Below, piece after piece: positions 1-7,321 of a DNA stretch of 52,824 nucleotides (its first letter is position 1; each line of letters opens with the position of its first letter). A program made the position numbers and the translations under genes. The notes under the pieces are model-generated. The model worked only from the letters and a program-made list of their open reading frames with translations. It did no database searches and was not told the DNA's origin. Source of the DNA: a virus; IMG/VR virus record IMGVR_UViG_3300031576_000058, positions 1-52,824 of that record; one strand, written 5' to 3'.

Positions 1-132
1 AGATTTCCGAACCTCACGATGTTGTCAATTACCGAACTCCGGCGCTTATTCACTTCTCGCTGGGGGTCCTTCAGGTTCCGGACCAAGCCGAAGATCTCAT
101 CCCCCTCCCAATACCCCAAGAAGGGAACGAAG
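1..132. repeat. Terminal direct overlap, left copy
   Basis: Bases 1-132 match 52693-52824 with one difference (T at 6, G at 52698); 7-132 are identical. The portal reading frame runs through the join without a break, so this is the overlap of a circular or circularly permuted molecule, probably left by assembly. It is too short to resemble a typical long phage terminal repeat. Confidence 0.93.
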
Positions 133-1190
133 GGGTACTCTTCTTCGTCGTTCTCAAAGGGGTTGCCCTGCTCCAGCTCCAGGTCGATCACGGGCAGGAA
201 GACGGTCATTTGCAGCCGCCGCCGCAACCGCCGGATCACCTTGATGTTCTCGGGATCCGTTGCGGCGAGGTCTCTGGCAAACTTCAGCATCTCAGGCGTC
301 GGGGGGTCGATCTCGTCAATGGAGTTGCGGACCTTGTCGGCCAAGAGCCACACCGGCTCCCAGGTGCGATACCACCCTTCGATCACCCGGACCTCGTCGC
401 GCATCCAATCGTAGAACTGGACGGCCTCAATGCTCGTCGTCTTGTAGGCGTCTTTGGGATCCAGAGACGGGATCATGTGGGTCCGTCCCGGATCGGAGGA
501 CTTGAGCAGTTCGAGTGCCTTCTCGATCTCCTCGGCCTGCTCCGGGTAGGTGGCCTTGATGATGTCCACGGCGACCATCTTGTGCCAGTAGACGTCGCGG
601 GCGTCGCTCAGATCGTACCGCTGCCAATCGGGATCCCAGACCACCTCCCCCGGCCGGCATTTGTGGATCAAGACCCGACCATGGACCGGATCATCCAGGT
701 AATCGACGCCAACGTACACGACCCCGAGTCCGCCGATGACGCCGTCCTTGAACTGGTCGGACAGGGTAAACTCCGCCTCTTGGTCCTGGGCCACCCGCTT
801 CATGACCCGGTGCATGACGTTGATATCCTCGAGGTCCTCGGCCCCTTCCGGCACGGGCCGGACCTCTAGGCGGGAACTCTTCTCGTAGCCCGTAATGATC
901 TCAATGACGGGACGGATCTCGTTGATGGTGAGGCAGGCCCGCGATTCACTCTCCAGCTTCCGGCGCTCCTCCTCCCGCCATTGGCCCACGCCGGAATTGA
1001 AGTCGAAATCCTCCTTGGACTCCTTGCGCCACTTCACCCAGATGGGATGGTTCCAACAGTAGAGAAAGCGTTGCTTGAGGCGCTTCACCCGATCGGCGGC
1101 GTCGCCGTTAACCCCCGGGAGGCCCGAGAACGATGAGCTCACCCTCCCGAGACCCGCCTCCACCTCAAGACCGCTGAGCATTTCCGCCAT
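1..1190 (-). CDS. Portal protein (P22 gp1-like), N-terminal part
   Basis: Dodecameric DNA-entry vertex of the capsid and docking site for terminase. ATG at 1188-1190 follows a TGAGGAGC ribosome site, 14 bases after the stop of the coiled-coil gene upstream. Translation gives an acidic, Trp-rich portal sequence: an N-terminal segment with CWNHPIW, then CLTINEIRPVIEIITGYE, a helical wing region and VLIHKCRPGEVVWDPDW. These are hallmarks of P22-type portals. The frame is open to base 1 and continues at 52824-51876 across the circular join. The joined protein is about 668 residues, close to the roughly 725 of P22 gp1. The class assignment rests on recognised sequence style, not on a search. Confidence 0.88.
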   Translation of the reverse strand, partial: MAEMLSGLEVEAGLGRVSSSFSGLPGVNGDAADRVKRLKQRFLYCWNHPIWVKWRKESKEDFDFNSGVGQWREEERRKLESESRACLTINEIRPVIEIITGYEKSSRLEVRPVPEGAEDLEDINVMHRVMKRVAQDQEAEFTLSDQFKDGVIGGLGVVYVGVDYLDDPVHGRVLIHKCRPGEVVWDPDWQRYDLSDARDVYWHKMVAVDIIKATYPEQAEEIEKALELLKSSDPGRTHMIPSLDPKDAYKTTSIEAVQFYDWMRDEVRVIEGWYRTWEPVWLLADKVRNSIDEIDPPTPEMLKFARDLAATDPENIKVIRRLRRRLQMTVFLPVIDLELEQGNPFENDEEEYPFVPFLGYWEGDEIFGLVRNLKDPQREVNKRRSSVIDNIVRFGN

Positions 1191-1204
1191 GGCCTACCCG
1201 CTCC

Positions 1205-1753
1205 TCAGCGTTTCCTAATATCGGCCACACGCTGGTTAAACGCCTCTTCCTCGGCTCTCAGGGCAGAGACCCGAGACTCCAGGGAGGTCTTCTGTTCCTC
1301 CAGGATGGCGATATCCCTGCGGATCTGTTCCTCGCCGGTGGCCCGCTTCTGGGCGATGTCGTCCTCCACAACTCTCAATCCGACTTGGAGACCCTCCTGG
1401 AGACCCCTCAGCTTCTCCTGGAGGGCCCTGATCTCGACATCCAGGGATGCGAGCCGTTGCTCCCTCTCCGCCAAGAGTAGTCGCGTATCCTCCTTGAACG
1501 CCGAGAGGAGGCCGTCCCGCTTCCCCTCCATCTCGGTCACATGTTTCTGCATGTCCTGCAGGTTCAGACCTGCAGCCCGAGCTTCTTCCTCCGCCGTATT
1601 CTTGGCCGCGGTGAGCTGCCCGACGCGGCCTTCGAGCTCCAAGACCGTCCGGGCCAGTTCCAGCCCCTTCTCATACACCCTGAATTGCCGGTAGCCCTGT
1701 TTCAACGCCTGGGCGATCTCGGCCGTGCTGACTTCCTGCTCTTCTTTCGCCAT
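1205..1753 (-). CDS. Coiled-coil protein next to portal
   Basis: 182 residues, almost entirely charged heptad-rich helix from about residue 40 to the end (LELEGRVGQL, then LDVEIRALQEKLRGLQEGL and later LEEQKTSLESRVSALRAEEE). GGAGGGGAGG lies just upstream of the ATG. It sits between the lysozyme-like gene and the portal. No catalytic motif is visible. A structural, assembly-chaperone or ejection role is possible, but the function is unknown. Confidence 0.8.
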   Translation of the reverse strand: MAKEEQEVSTAEIAQALKQGYRQFRVYEKGLELARTVLELEGRVGQLTAAKNTAEEEARAAGLNLQDMQKHVTEMEGKRDGLLSAFKEDTRLLLAEREQRLASLDVEIRALQEKLRGLQEGLQVGLRVVEDDIAQKRATGEEQIRRDIAILEEQKTSLESRVSALRAEEEAFNQRVADIRKR

Positions 1754-1756
1754 TGC

Positions 1757-2227
1757 CTACCTCCCCTCCACCATTGCGGTATAGTTCCGCACGAACTCCT
1801 CCACAGTCCCCTTGCCCTCCGCCGTGTTCCAAAACCGTTTCCAATATCCCGCGAGGCCTTGCACATCCTCGGGCTCTGGCAACGGCTCCTTGAAGCGGCA
1901 ATACTGGACACGGCACAGTGCGGTCGCGTAGGCGAGATTCCACACCAGTTGCTCCAACTTCGCCCTCCGGTGGACGGAGAGCTCCATTATTTTCACGGCG
2001 AGATCGCCCCGATAGATCAGAAAGTTGTCCCAGCAGTCTTGGTGGGTCGCCGGTTCCATCTGGAAGATGCCAAGGGCTGGCCCTCCGCCCATCTGGACGA
2101 GGTATCGTCCCAAAAGGCTTTCCTGGGCCGCCGTACCCATGAGCAGATTCTCGGCCGCCTCCGACCACAATCCGAGGTGCCGTAACACGGGTCGGATCAC
2201 ATACTCCCGCAGGTGGGGAGCGTTCAT
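1757..2227 (-). CDS. Lysozyme/transglycosylase-like peptidoglycan hydrolase
   Basis: About 156 residues. The segment AAQESLLGRYLVQMGGGPALG followed by QMEP resembles the catalytic-Glu neighbourhood of lytic transglycosylase-like phage lysins: Glu in QES, then a GPALG-x-x-QMEP loop. A distal WKRFWNT and VEEFVRNY motif follows. It probably cleaves the glycan strands of peptidoglycan, either as endolysin or as a virion-associated enzyme, and the coiled-coil/TM gene at 2566 nearby suits a lysis role. ATG at 2227 lies 2 bases after the previous stop. A GTG at 2242 is an alternative start but overlaps the GGAG site. Family assignment is by motif only. Confidence 0.6.
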   Translation of the reverse strand: MNAPHLREYVIRPVLRHLGLWSEAAENLLMGTAAQESLLGRYLVQMGGGPALGIFQMEPATHQDCWDNFLIYRGDLAVKIMELSVHRRAKLEQLVWNLAYATALCRVQYCRFKEPLPEPEDVQGLAGYWKRFWNTAEGKGTVEEFVRNYTAMVEGR

Positions 2228-2229
2228 GC

Positions 2230-2550
2230 TCACTTTCGGCACTCCAGCGTCACAAAGACGCTTGAACCCGTCGTCAGCAAGGGAATGATCGAGCTGGGGT
2301 TCTCCTTGATCTGGTATATCCCTGCCACGGTGATGGCCGTGCCGTCCGTGTCCTCCATCGTCCGAGGCGTGTCGGCGACATCGTTCTTACCCTGGAGTGC
2401 AAAGGTCGTGATCGTGCCTTCGATCGTGGCGCACTTGTCCCGGAACTGCTGGACGCTGACCGGCATACAGACATCGCCCGTATTGATCGGCCCCCACCGG
2501 ACCTTACAGCCGTTCCCGATCGGCGTAATCGTCGGAATCACATTGGCCAT
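2230..2550 (-). CDS. Small beta-rich virion-type protein, unknown
   Basis: 106 residues rich in Thr, Val and Ile, with two Cys pairs spread along the chain and no membrane segment. It reads like a beta-sandwich head or tail accessory protein. It is packed tightly between the coiled-coil/TM gene and the lysin gene in the same transcript. No family was recognised. Confidence 0.7.
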   Translation of the reverse strand: MANVIPTITPIGNGCKVRWGPINTGDVCMPVSVQQFRDKCATIEGTITTFALQGKNDVADTPRTMEDTDGTAITVAGIYQIKENPSSIIPLLTTGSSVFVTLECRK

Positions 2551-2565
2551 GCTCGCCTCCCCGTC

Positions 2566-2823
2566 TCATTTGCCGCTAAAGGTATAATATTTCACCATCT
2601 CCCAGATGGCGGCCACGCTCAGGCCCCCCAGTGCCCCCGTGCCAGCGGATTTAGCCTTCAGCATGGTTACATCCTTCGATAGCTTGGTGATGGACTTCCT
2701 CAGCTCATCGAAGTTCGCCGAGCCCTCGTCCATCCGGCGCTCGATGGTCCGCAGCGAGGTTCGGACCTCCCCGATGAACTCCCCATACCGCTGGTGCCAT
2801 TCACTGTCCGTCATCTCGCGCAT
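2566..2823 (-). CDS. Coiled-coil plus C-terminal membrane anchor, XhlA-like
   Basis: 85 residues. Residues 1-60 are a charged amphipathic helix (TIERRMDEG, ELRKSITKLSKDVTMLKAK). A short glycine-rich hydrophobic stretch follows (GALGGLSVAAIWEMVKYY) and then a basic tail. This layout resembles haemolysin XhlA-type phage proteins that assist lysis or anchor at the membrane. It lies two genes upstream of the lysozyme-like gene in the same operon, consistent with holin-accessory work, but the role is inferred from architecture alone. Confidence 0.65.
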   Translation of the reverse strand: MREMTDSEWHQRYGEFIGEVRTSLRTIERRMDEGSANFDELRKSITKLSKDVTMLKAKSAGTGALGGLSVAAIWEMVKYYTFSGK

Positions 2824-2830
2824 TGGTCTG

Positions 2831-3850
2831 TTATCCCTCCACGCTCCGTCGCCGCCGCCGGAGCCACGGCATCATGCTGATCCCGGCCCCCACCACCACA
2901 ATCTGCGCCTGCAAGGACTCCGTAAACCCGACAGCCTCCTGAATCGCCCGAGCAATGTGCTTCCGAACCTCTTCCGTCAGGCCCACGGCCTCGGCCATGA
3001 CCTTGCGCTCTTCGACCGTCAGATCCTCGGTCAGGCCAATTTGCTCCTCGATCACCTTGAGCACGCTCCGGCCCAAGGATTCCGTCAAGGCCACGGTCTC
3101 CTGGATGCTCTGGAGCTTCGTCCTGATGCTCGTCAGTTGCTCGGAGAGCTGCGGGGCCTCGGTGATGGTCCGGGCGACCAGCTTGGTGAGGGCTTCTTCC
3201 AGCGATACACTCTCCGCGATCGTCTTTTTCACATCACGCCGGAGGTCCTCCGTCATGGCCGTGGATTCCGTGATGGTCCGGCGGACTTCCTTGCTGAGGC
3301 TCTCGGTCAGCGAGACGGTCTCGGTCAGATTGGAGACCTTCTGGACGGTCCGGCTGAGCTGCTCGGCGAACTGCGGCTGCTCGACGATCGCCCGCTGGAC
3401 CTGGAGGGACAAGGATTCGGTAAGACCCAGATTCTCGCCCAGGGTTTTCGCCACCTGCTTCATCAGGGTTTCCGACAGGCTGACCGACTCTTGCAGGGCC
3501 TTGGCGACCAGGAAGACCAAGGATTCGGTCAACCCGAGGTCGTCCGCAATGGATTTCAAGGCAAGACGGCTGGCGAAAAGGCTCTCGGTCAGACTCACGG
3601 TTTCCTCAATCCTTCTGGCGACTTGCTTCACTACTGTTTCGCTCAGGCCGAGGCTTTCCGACAGGGCCTTGTTGGCTTGCTTCACCAGTGCCTCGGTCAG
3701 TGCTGCGGTGTCGGACACCGACTGGGTAAATAGCGCCCCTCCAGCCGCAACGTCTCCCAGCAGAGCGTGAAACCACCCCGGCGCACTCGCCAGCGGGCCA
3801 AACCAGCCCCGGGCGGTGAACTTCTGCTGAAAGACGAGAATGACGCTCAT
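2831..3850 (-). CDS. 18-residue-repeat helical fibre-like protein
   Basis: 339 residues. From about residue 50 to 315 the chain is a run of roughly 14 imperfect repeats, mostly 18 residues long, with consensus E-x-V-x-L-[TS]-E-x-L-x-x-x-V-x-x-x-I-x. Examples begin ESVSLSETL, EAVGLTEEV and ESLGLSETV. Eighteen residues equal five alpha-helical turns, so the hydrophobic stripe stays in register and predicts long straight helices. The N-terminus is hydrophobic. The C-terminus has a short hydrophobic patch (IVVVGAGISMM) and ends in an Arg cluster. Likely a tail fibre shaft, spacer or internal virion rod. Confidence 0.75.
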   Translation of the reverse strand: MSVILVFQQKFTARGWFGPLASAPGWFHALLGDVAAGGALFTQSVSDTAALTEALVKQANKALSESLGLSETVVKQVARRIEETVSLTESLFASRLALKSIADDLGLTESLVFLVAKALQESVSLSETLMKQVAKTLGENLGLTESLSLQVQRAIVEQPQFAEQLSRTVQKVSNLTETVSLTESLSKEVRRTITESTAMTEDLRRDVKKTIAESVSLEEALTKLVARTITEAPQLSEQLTSIRTKLQSIQETVALTESLGRSVLKVIEEQIGLTEDLTVEERKVMAEAVGLTEEVRKHIARAIQEAVGFTESLQAQIVVVGAGISMMPWLRRRRRSVEG

Positions 3851-4672
3851 CTAGTTATCCGTTTCCCGTATCGACATCCACGAGCCTGCTTTGACCGTCA
3901 GGCCAGACGCCACCGCAATCTCGGACTGGAATCGAATCGCAAACGTACCGTCCGCCGATGGGATGATGAGACCAGAGAGGATGCAGAGCGTGTTCGTCGC
4001 GCCAGGTCCAGTCGTCGAGGCTGCGCCATCGGTGTCATACGCCGTCGCCGCTCCAATGGCAATGTTCGTGGCGGCAATCCCTGGCGTTTCTCCGGATATT
4101 TTCTGGACGATAAGCAGCGTTGGCGAGGCCGGGCCGTTGACGCCAAAGCGCGAGCCCGTCGTGGTCGCGTTGGTCTGATGAATCAAGTGGGCCTCGAAGG
4201 CGTATTTCTTCCCGCTGAGGATCGCCTGAGTCAGTCCCGTCACGTCGGCGAAGGAGGTCGTCGCGTTCACCACGTCGGCGGTGACGCGGAGAATCTTGTT
4301 CAGTAGGGTCACATTCTTGAGATGGAAGAATAAGATGTCAGGTCCAAACTCTAGGGCCTCCCCAGGCTGGAGCGTCACTTTATGCTGCGACTGCTTCGTG
4401 CCGTTCCGGTCGTAGCGCACTTCCAGGTCTGTGGCGACGGAGGCATGCTCGTTGCGCCACATCGCGTAGATCACGGTGCGGCGGGTGTTGGCACCGGGGG
4501 CGGAGAGCACGTTCGTGATCGTCGCTGTAGTGATGTTCGCAGGCGTTTGCGTTCCCGCCCCCGAGGGAGCCAAGGTTGTGCTCGATGCATCCACCCAACA
4601 GACGGTCGAGTTGACGTCAGCCGCCGCGCTTGTGACGACTTCGAGAGTGTCGGTGGTCAGTTCCAGAATCAT
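3851..4672 (-). CDS. Beta-rich virion/tail protein, unknown
   Basis: 273 residues, Thr/Ala/Val-rich with no long charged helices. Motifs include RRTVIYAMWRNEH and VTLQPGEALEFG, which are typical of phage tail-associated jelly-roll or sandwich proteins. It begins immediately after the 4673 gene, with no spacer, in a continuous operon of tail-type genes. Probably a receptor-interacting or decoration protein. No family was identified with certainty. Confidence 0.75.
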   Translation of the reverse strand: MILELTTDTLEVVTSAAADVNSTVCWVDASSTTLAPSGAGTQTPANITTATITNVLSAPGANTRRTVIYAMWRNEHASVATDLEVRYDRNGTKQSQHKVTLQPGEALEFGPDILFFHLKNVTLLNKILRVTADVVNATTSFADVTGLTQAILSGKKYAFEAHLIHQTNATTTGSRFGVNGPASPTLLIVQKISGETPGIAATNIAIGAATAYDTDGAASTTGPGATNTLCILSGLIIPSADGTFAIRFQSEIAVASGLTVKAGSWMSIRETDN

Positions 4673-5380
4673 CTACATCTCACCCCGCAGGACCGCTGCG
4701 CGGATTTTGTGCTTAGGGAACTCGCTGTAGTCGAAGGGCTCAATCCTCGCATTCCGAACGGCCGCAGCGATAGTATGCCAGGTAGTCGGCTGGATAGCAT
4801 TCGTCCAGCTCATAGTCACTGTTCCCCCATTACCATCCTCGCTCGACCCAAATCCTTTCCACAGGGGATCTCCCGCACCTCGCGTTTGGGCTTCAAATCG
4901 TTCGGTCTGTCCAGCACCCGCCGCCCCTGCGCCCGCGGTCGCCTCCTCAAAGAACGCCTGATCTGTCACGACATCCCCGATACTGCTACCGGGCACATCC
5001 ACGGTGGGAGTCGCCGTGGTTCCTGTGTTCGTAAAGACAGTACCGGATGGGATTTTTTGATCCACGTTCTCAAGGGTGATCGCCCCCGACATGACCTCAC
5101 TCGCTGCCGCAGGAAAAGTGACGACCACATCGTTCAGTCCATTTGCGGACCCAACTAACCCCCACATGGTCAGCGCATCCGTCCCCACCTGATAGAGCGC
5201 AATGCGCTTGAGCGGAATCCCCTTATAGGTGACCCCGCTCGGAATCTGGTCGTTCGCCTCATCAAATCCCGCCGTCGTCACACGGATGTAGGTGTTTTTC
5301 CCGGAACCGCCGTCCACCTGATAGGTGAGCGACGTGACCCCCTGACCGCCGAGCGCATTTGACGCTACGACAGTCGCCAT
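4673..5380 (-). CDS. Beta-sandwich tail-associated protein, unknown
   Basis: 235 residues. A repeated pattern of Thr/Gly-rich strands (YIRVTTAG, TFPAAASEVMSGAITLENVDQ, GGTVTMSW) ends in a charged segment and AAVRNARI. The pattern is common in phage and secreted beta-sandwich proteins that bind carbohydrates or host surfaces. Spacing of two bases to the FnIII-like gene indicates co-translation. The function is inferred from composition and position only. Confidence 0.72.
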   Translation of the reverse strand: MATVVASNALGGQGVTSLTYQVDGGSGKNTYIRVTTAGFDEANDQIPSGVTYKGIPLKRIALYQVGTDALTMWGLVGSANGLNDVVVTFPAAASEVMSGAITLENVDQKIPSGTVFTNTGTTATPTVDVPGSSIGDVVTDQAFFEEATAGAGAAGAGQTERFEAQTRGAGDPLWKGFGSSEDGNGGTVTMSWTNAIQPTTWHTIAAAVRNARIEPFDYSEFPKHKIRAAVLRGEM

Positions 5381-5382
5381 AC

Positions 5383-5754
5383 TCAGTTCACCGGCGGGCC
5401 GACCTTCAGACCGCTTGGGGGCTTTGGGGCGGTGAGGTCGGCCAAGTCGAAAGGGACTTCGGCACTCTTCGGCGACTCATTCCCAAACGTATCGTAGGCC
5501 GTCGCCGCGACGTACCACTGGCCGTATTGCGTCACGCCTGCCTGGGCCAGCGTGTAGCCCGTGACGTTACCGACATCAATCGGGGCCTGGTACTGCCCTG
5601 GCTGGCGGGTAAGATAGATTTTGTACCCAGCGAGGTCCACTTCGAGGTTGGCATCCCAGGAGATGACGCCGTTGAGATCCACGCGGACGCCAGCGGCCCA
5701 TGCCGGGGAGGCGAGAGCACACAGGAGCGCGAGACACACCAGAGTCCGTTTCAT
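5383..5754 (-). CDS. Exported fibronectin type III-like protein
   Basis: 123 residues with a clear signal peptide: MKRT, a Leu/Ala core, then a cleavage site after SPAWA. The mature part is one FnIII-like domain, with ISWDAN near its start, AGYKIYLTR in the C strand and YVAATAYDTFGNES in the F-G strands, then a Pro-rich tail. FnIII domains in phages usually decorate virions or bind surfaces. A signal peptide on such a protein is unusual and suggests display by the lysogen or assembly in the periplasm. Confidence 0.78.
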   Translation of the reverse strand: MKRTLVCLALLCALASPAWAAGVRVDLNGVISWDANLEVDLAGYKIYLTRQPGQYQAPIDVGNVTGYTLAQAGVTQYGQWYVAATAYDTFGNESPKSAEVPFDLADLTAPKPPSGLKVGPPVN

Positions 5755-5759
5755 AGTCG

Positions 5760-6659
5760 CTACTCCACCACCAAATCGTAGGTTGTCTGAAGCGAATCTC
5801 CTGAGCTCAAGTTAATCACGCTGAAGATCACCCGGCTCCACATGATCCCGCCGCCCGTGGCCGCCTGGTGGAAGAGGCCCCACTCGACGATGCCAACCGA
5901 CGCATCTACGGTGTTGGTGCCGACCGTTCGGAAGACGGAAGCATGAGCCCCTTCTGTCCGGGATCCCGTGGCCCGGGTATTGTCGGGGTTATACTGGGTC
6001 GTCAGCTCCGTCAGGAGCGTCGTGTGGGTTTCCTGGACGGTATCAGTCCCCGTGCCGATCGCGTGGAATCGCATATCGCTGATGACGGCGAGGGCCTGCC
6101 ACGCATCGACGAGGTAGCCTTCCCCCGCATTGACGATCAGGTTTCGGAACGGGCCGTGCTCTTTCACCAAGCGATAGCGTTGGTGGCCGGCCGCAATAGC
6201 GGAGGGTGTCAGGCTCCCGAGGAACGAGGTGGGCGACCTGACGAACTGATCGCCCTGGCGCATGTAGTCCCCGGCGAAGTCTGGGCGGAACTGGCGGACC
6301 CGCAGGTATCCGACGAGCTTGCCACGTCCTTGGAATTGGCTGGCTGCTGTGGCGAGAAACTCCTCGGCCTGAGCGAAGCCGCTCCTGACGACCACCGGGC
6401 CCTCGGCGGTCTGGCGGATCAGCTCCCACCGGACCTCCTCGCGGACCTCCAGACCCGATTCGTCCTCAACGATCTTCTGATACTCCCGGACTGCCGGGAT
6501 CAGCCCGAAGAAGGTGGAGTAGAGGAACCCGGCCAAGGTGGCGACCGAGATGAAACCCCAGACCGCGATCTTGCGAAATGCTTTGGCCTTCCTATCGACT
6601 GGCGGTCCGCCTTTATCCGCTGAGAATTGCTCCCCGAGCTGTGGGCCTTCTTGCGCCAT
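5760..6659 (-). CDS. Membrane-anchored tail-type protein
   Basis: 299 residues. A single transmembrane segment is visible near residues 31-55 (IAVWGFISVATLAGFLYSTF). A coiled region follows, then a C-terminal half of phage tail type: NLIVNAGEGYLVDAW, FHAIGTGTDTVQETHT, then TTYDLVV at the end. The 'IGTG-x-D-T' pattern recurs in phage tail and appendage proteins. The anchor plus virion-like C-terminus is odd: it could be an injected envelope-spanning factor or a lysogen surface protein. Confidence 0.72.
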   Translation of the reverse strand: MAQEGPQLGEQFSADKGGPPVDRKAKAFRKIAVWGFISVATLAGFLYSTFFGLIPAVREYQKIVEDESGLEVREEVRWELIRQTAEGPVVVRSGFAQAEEFLATAASQFQGRGKLVGYLRVRQFRPDFAGDYMRQGDQFVRSPTSFLGSLTPSAIAAGHQRYRLVKEHGPFRNLIVNAGEGYLVDAWQALAVISDMRFHAIGTGTDTVQETHTTLLTELTTQYNPDNTRATGSRTEGAHASVFRTVGTNTVDASVGIVEWGLFHQAATGGGIMWSRVIFSVINLSSGDSLQTTYDLVVE

Positions 6660-6874
6660 TAGCCTCCCTCCTTTGGCTTACGCACGAGTCCGATCCCGTG
6701 CATGTCGATCGCTCCGTCAACAAATGCGTGGTCGTATCCGGCCTCGCGGAGCTTGGCTTCAATCTCGTCGTAGGTCTCACGACTGACCTCAAGAGTGGCA
6801 AAGGTGTACGTCGTCCGCCTGACCACCTTGGCCTCCAACCCCTCCGAGAACTGGCCCCGCTCCCTTGTCATCAT
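6659..6874 (-). CDS. Small conserved-type hypothetical protein
   Basis: 71 residues, mixed alpha/beta, with a central segment TYDEIEAKLREAGYDHAF and a C-terminal GIGLVRKP. Small phage proteins of this style occur next to lysis and tail genes. The start overlaps the stop of the preceding gene (6871), implying translational coupling. Function unknown. Confidence 0.75.
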   Translation of the reverse strand: MMTRERGQFSEGLEAKVVRRTTYTFATLEVSRETYDEIEAKLREAGYDHAFVDGAIDMHGIGLVRKPKEGG

Positions 6875-7191
6875 CCCCCCCGTTGCTTGATCTGGCTGAC
6901 GATCTCAGCCTCAATCTGGCGGAGCTGCCGCAACCATTCCTGTTCCGGGCCAGTCAGGGCCCTCCGCTTCGCCTCGGCCTCAAGTTGCGCGATCTGCCTT
7001 CTGACCTCCAAGAGATCCCGTTTATCCAGTTTGATCTGCATCTCTGCCACCTCCCAAGCCTTGGCGAAGTGGGCGTATCCTTGGTACGAGACGCCGCTGA
7101 GGACCGAGGCGGAGAGGCTCAGGGCGATGAGGCGCTTGGTCCAGGTGTCGAACCACGCTAAGCTAAGCGTTCGATGGCTTTTTCGTACCAT
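6871..7191 (-). CDS. Single-TM coiled-coil protein
   Basis: 106 residues from the ATG at 7191, which has GAGG about eight bases upstream; an upstream in-frame ATG at 7272 lacks a good site. One N-terminal membrane segment (LIALSLSASVLSGVSYQGYA) precedes a strongly charged coiled coil (LEVRRQIAQLEAEAKRR to LRQIEAEIVSQI). The topology of anchor plus soluble coiled coil is that of an i-spanin (Rz-like) or a small membrane scaffold. No Rz1 partner is evident inside it. Confidence 0.7.
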   Translation of the reverse strand: MVRKSHRTLSLAWFDTWTKRLIALSLSASVLSGVSYQGYAHFAKAWEVAEMQIKLDKRDLLEVRRQIAQLEAEAKRRALTGPEQEWLRQLRQIEAEIVSQIKQRGG

Positions 7192-7201
7192 CGCGCCATC
7201 C

Positions 7202-7321
7202 TCACGGCATAACCGTAGGTTCCGAGCAGGTCGGGCAGTGCTCGTAGCAGCCAGAGCAATACTTTGCCCCACAACCCTTGCACTCGACCCAGACGACCTC
7301 GTGTATGCTTTGATCGAACAA
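7202..7321 (-). CDS. Tiny zinc-ribbon protein
   Basis: 39 residues from a TTG that immediately follows the TAG of TerL, with GGGGG five bases upstream. Contains CKGC, CSGC and CPTC knuckles within 25 residues, enough for two zinc sites. Comparable micro zinc proteins are scattered through this genome. The non-ATG start and small size keep confidence moderate. Confidence 0.55.
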   Translation of the reverse strand: MFDQSIHEVVWVECKGCGAKYCSGCYEHCPTCSEPTVMP

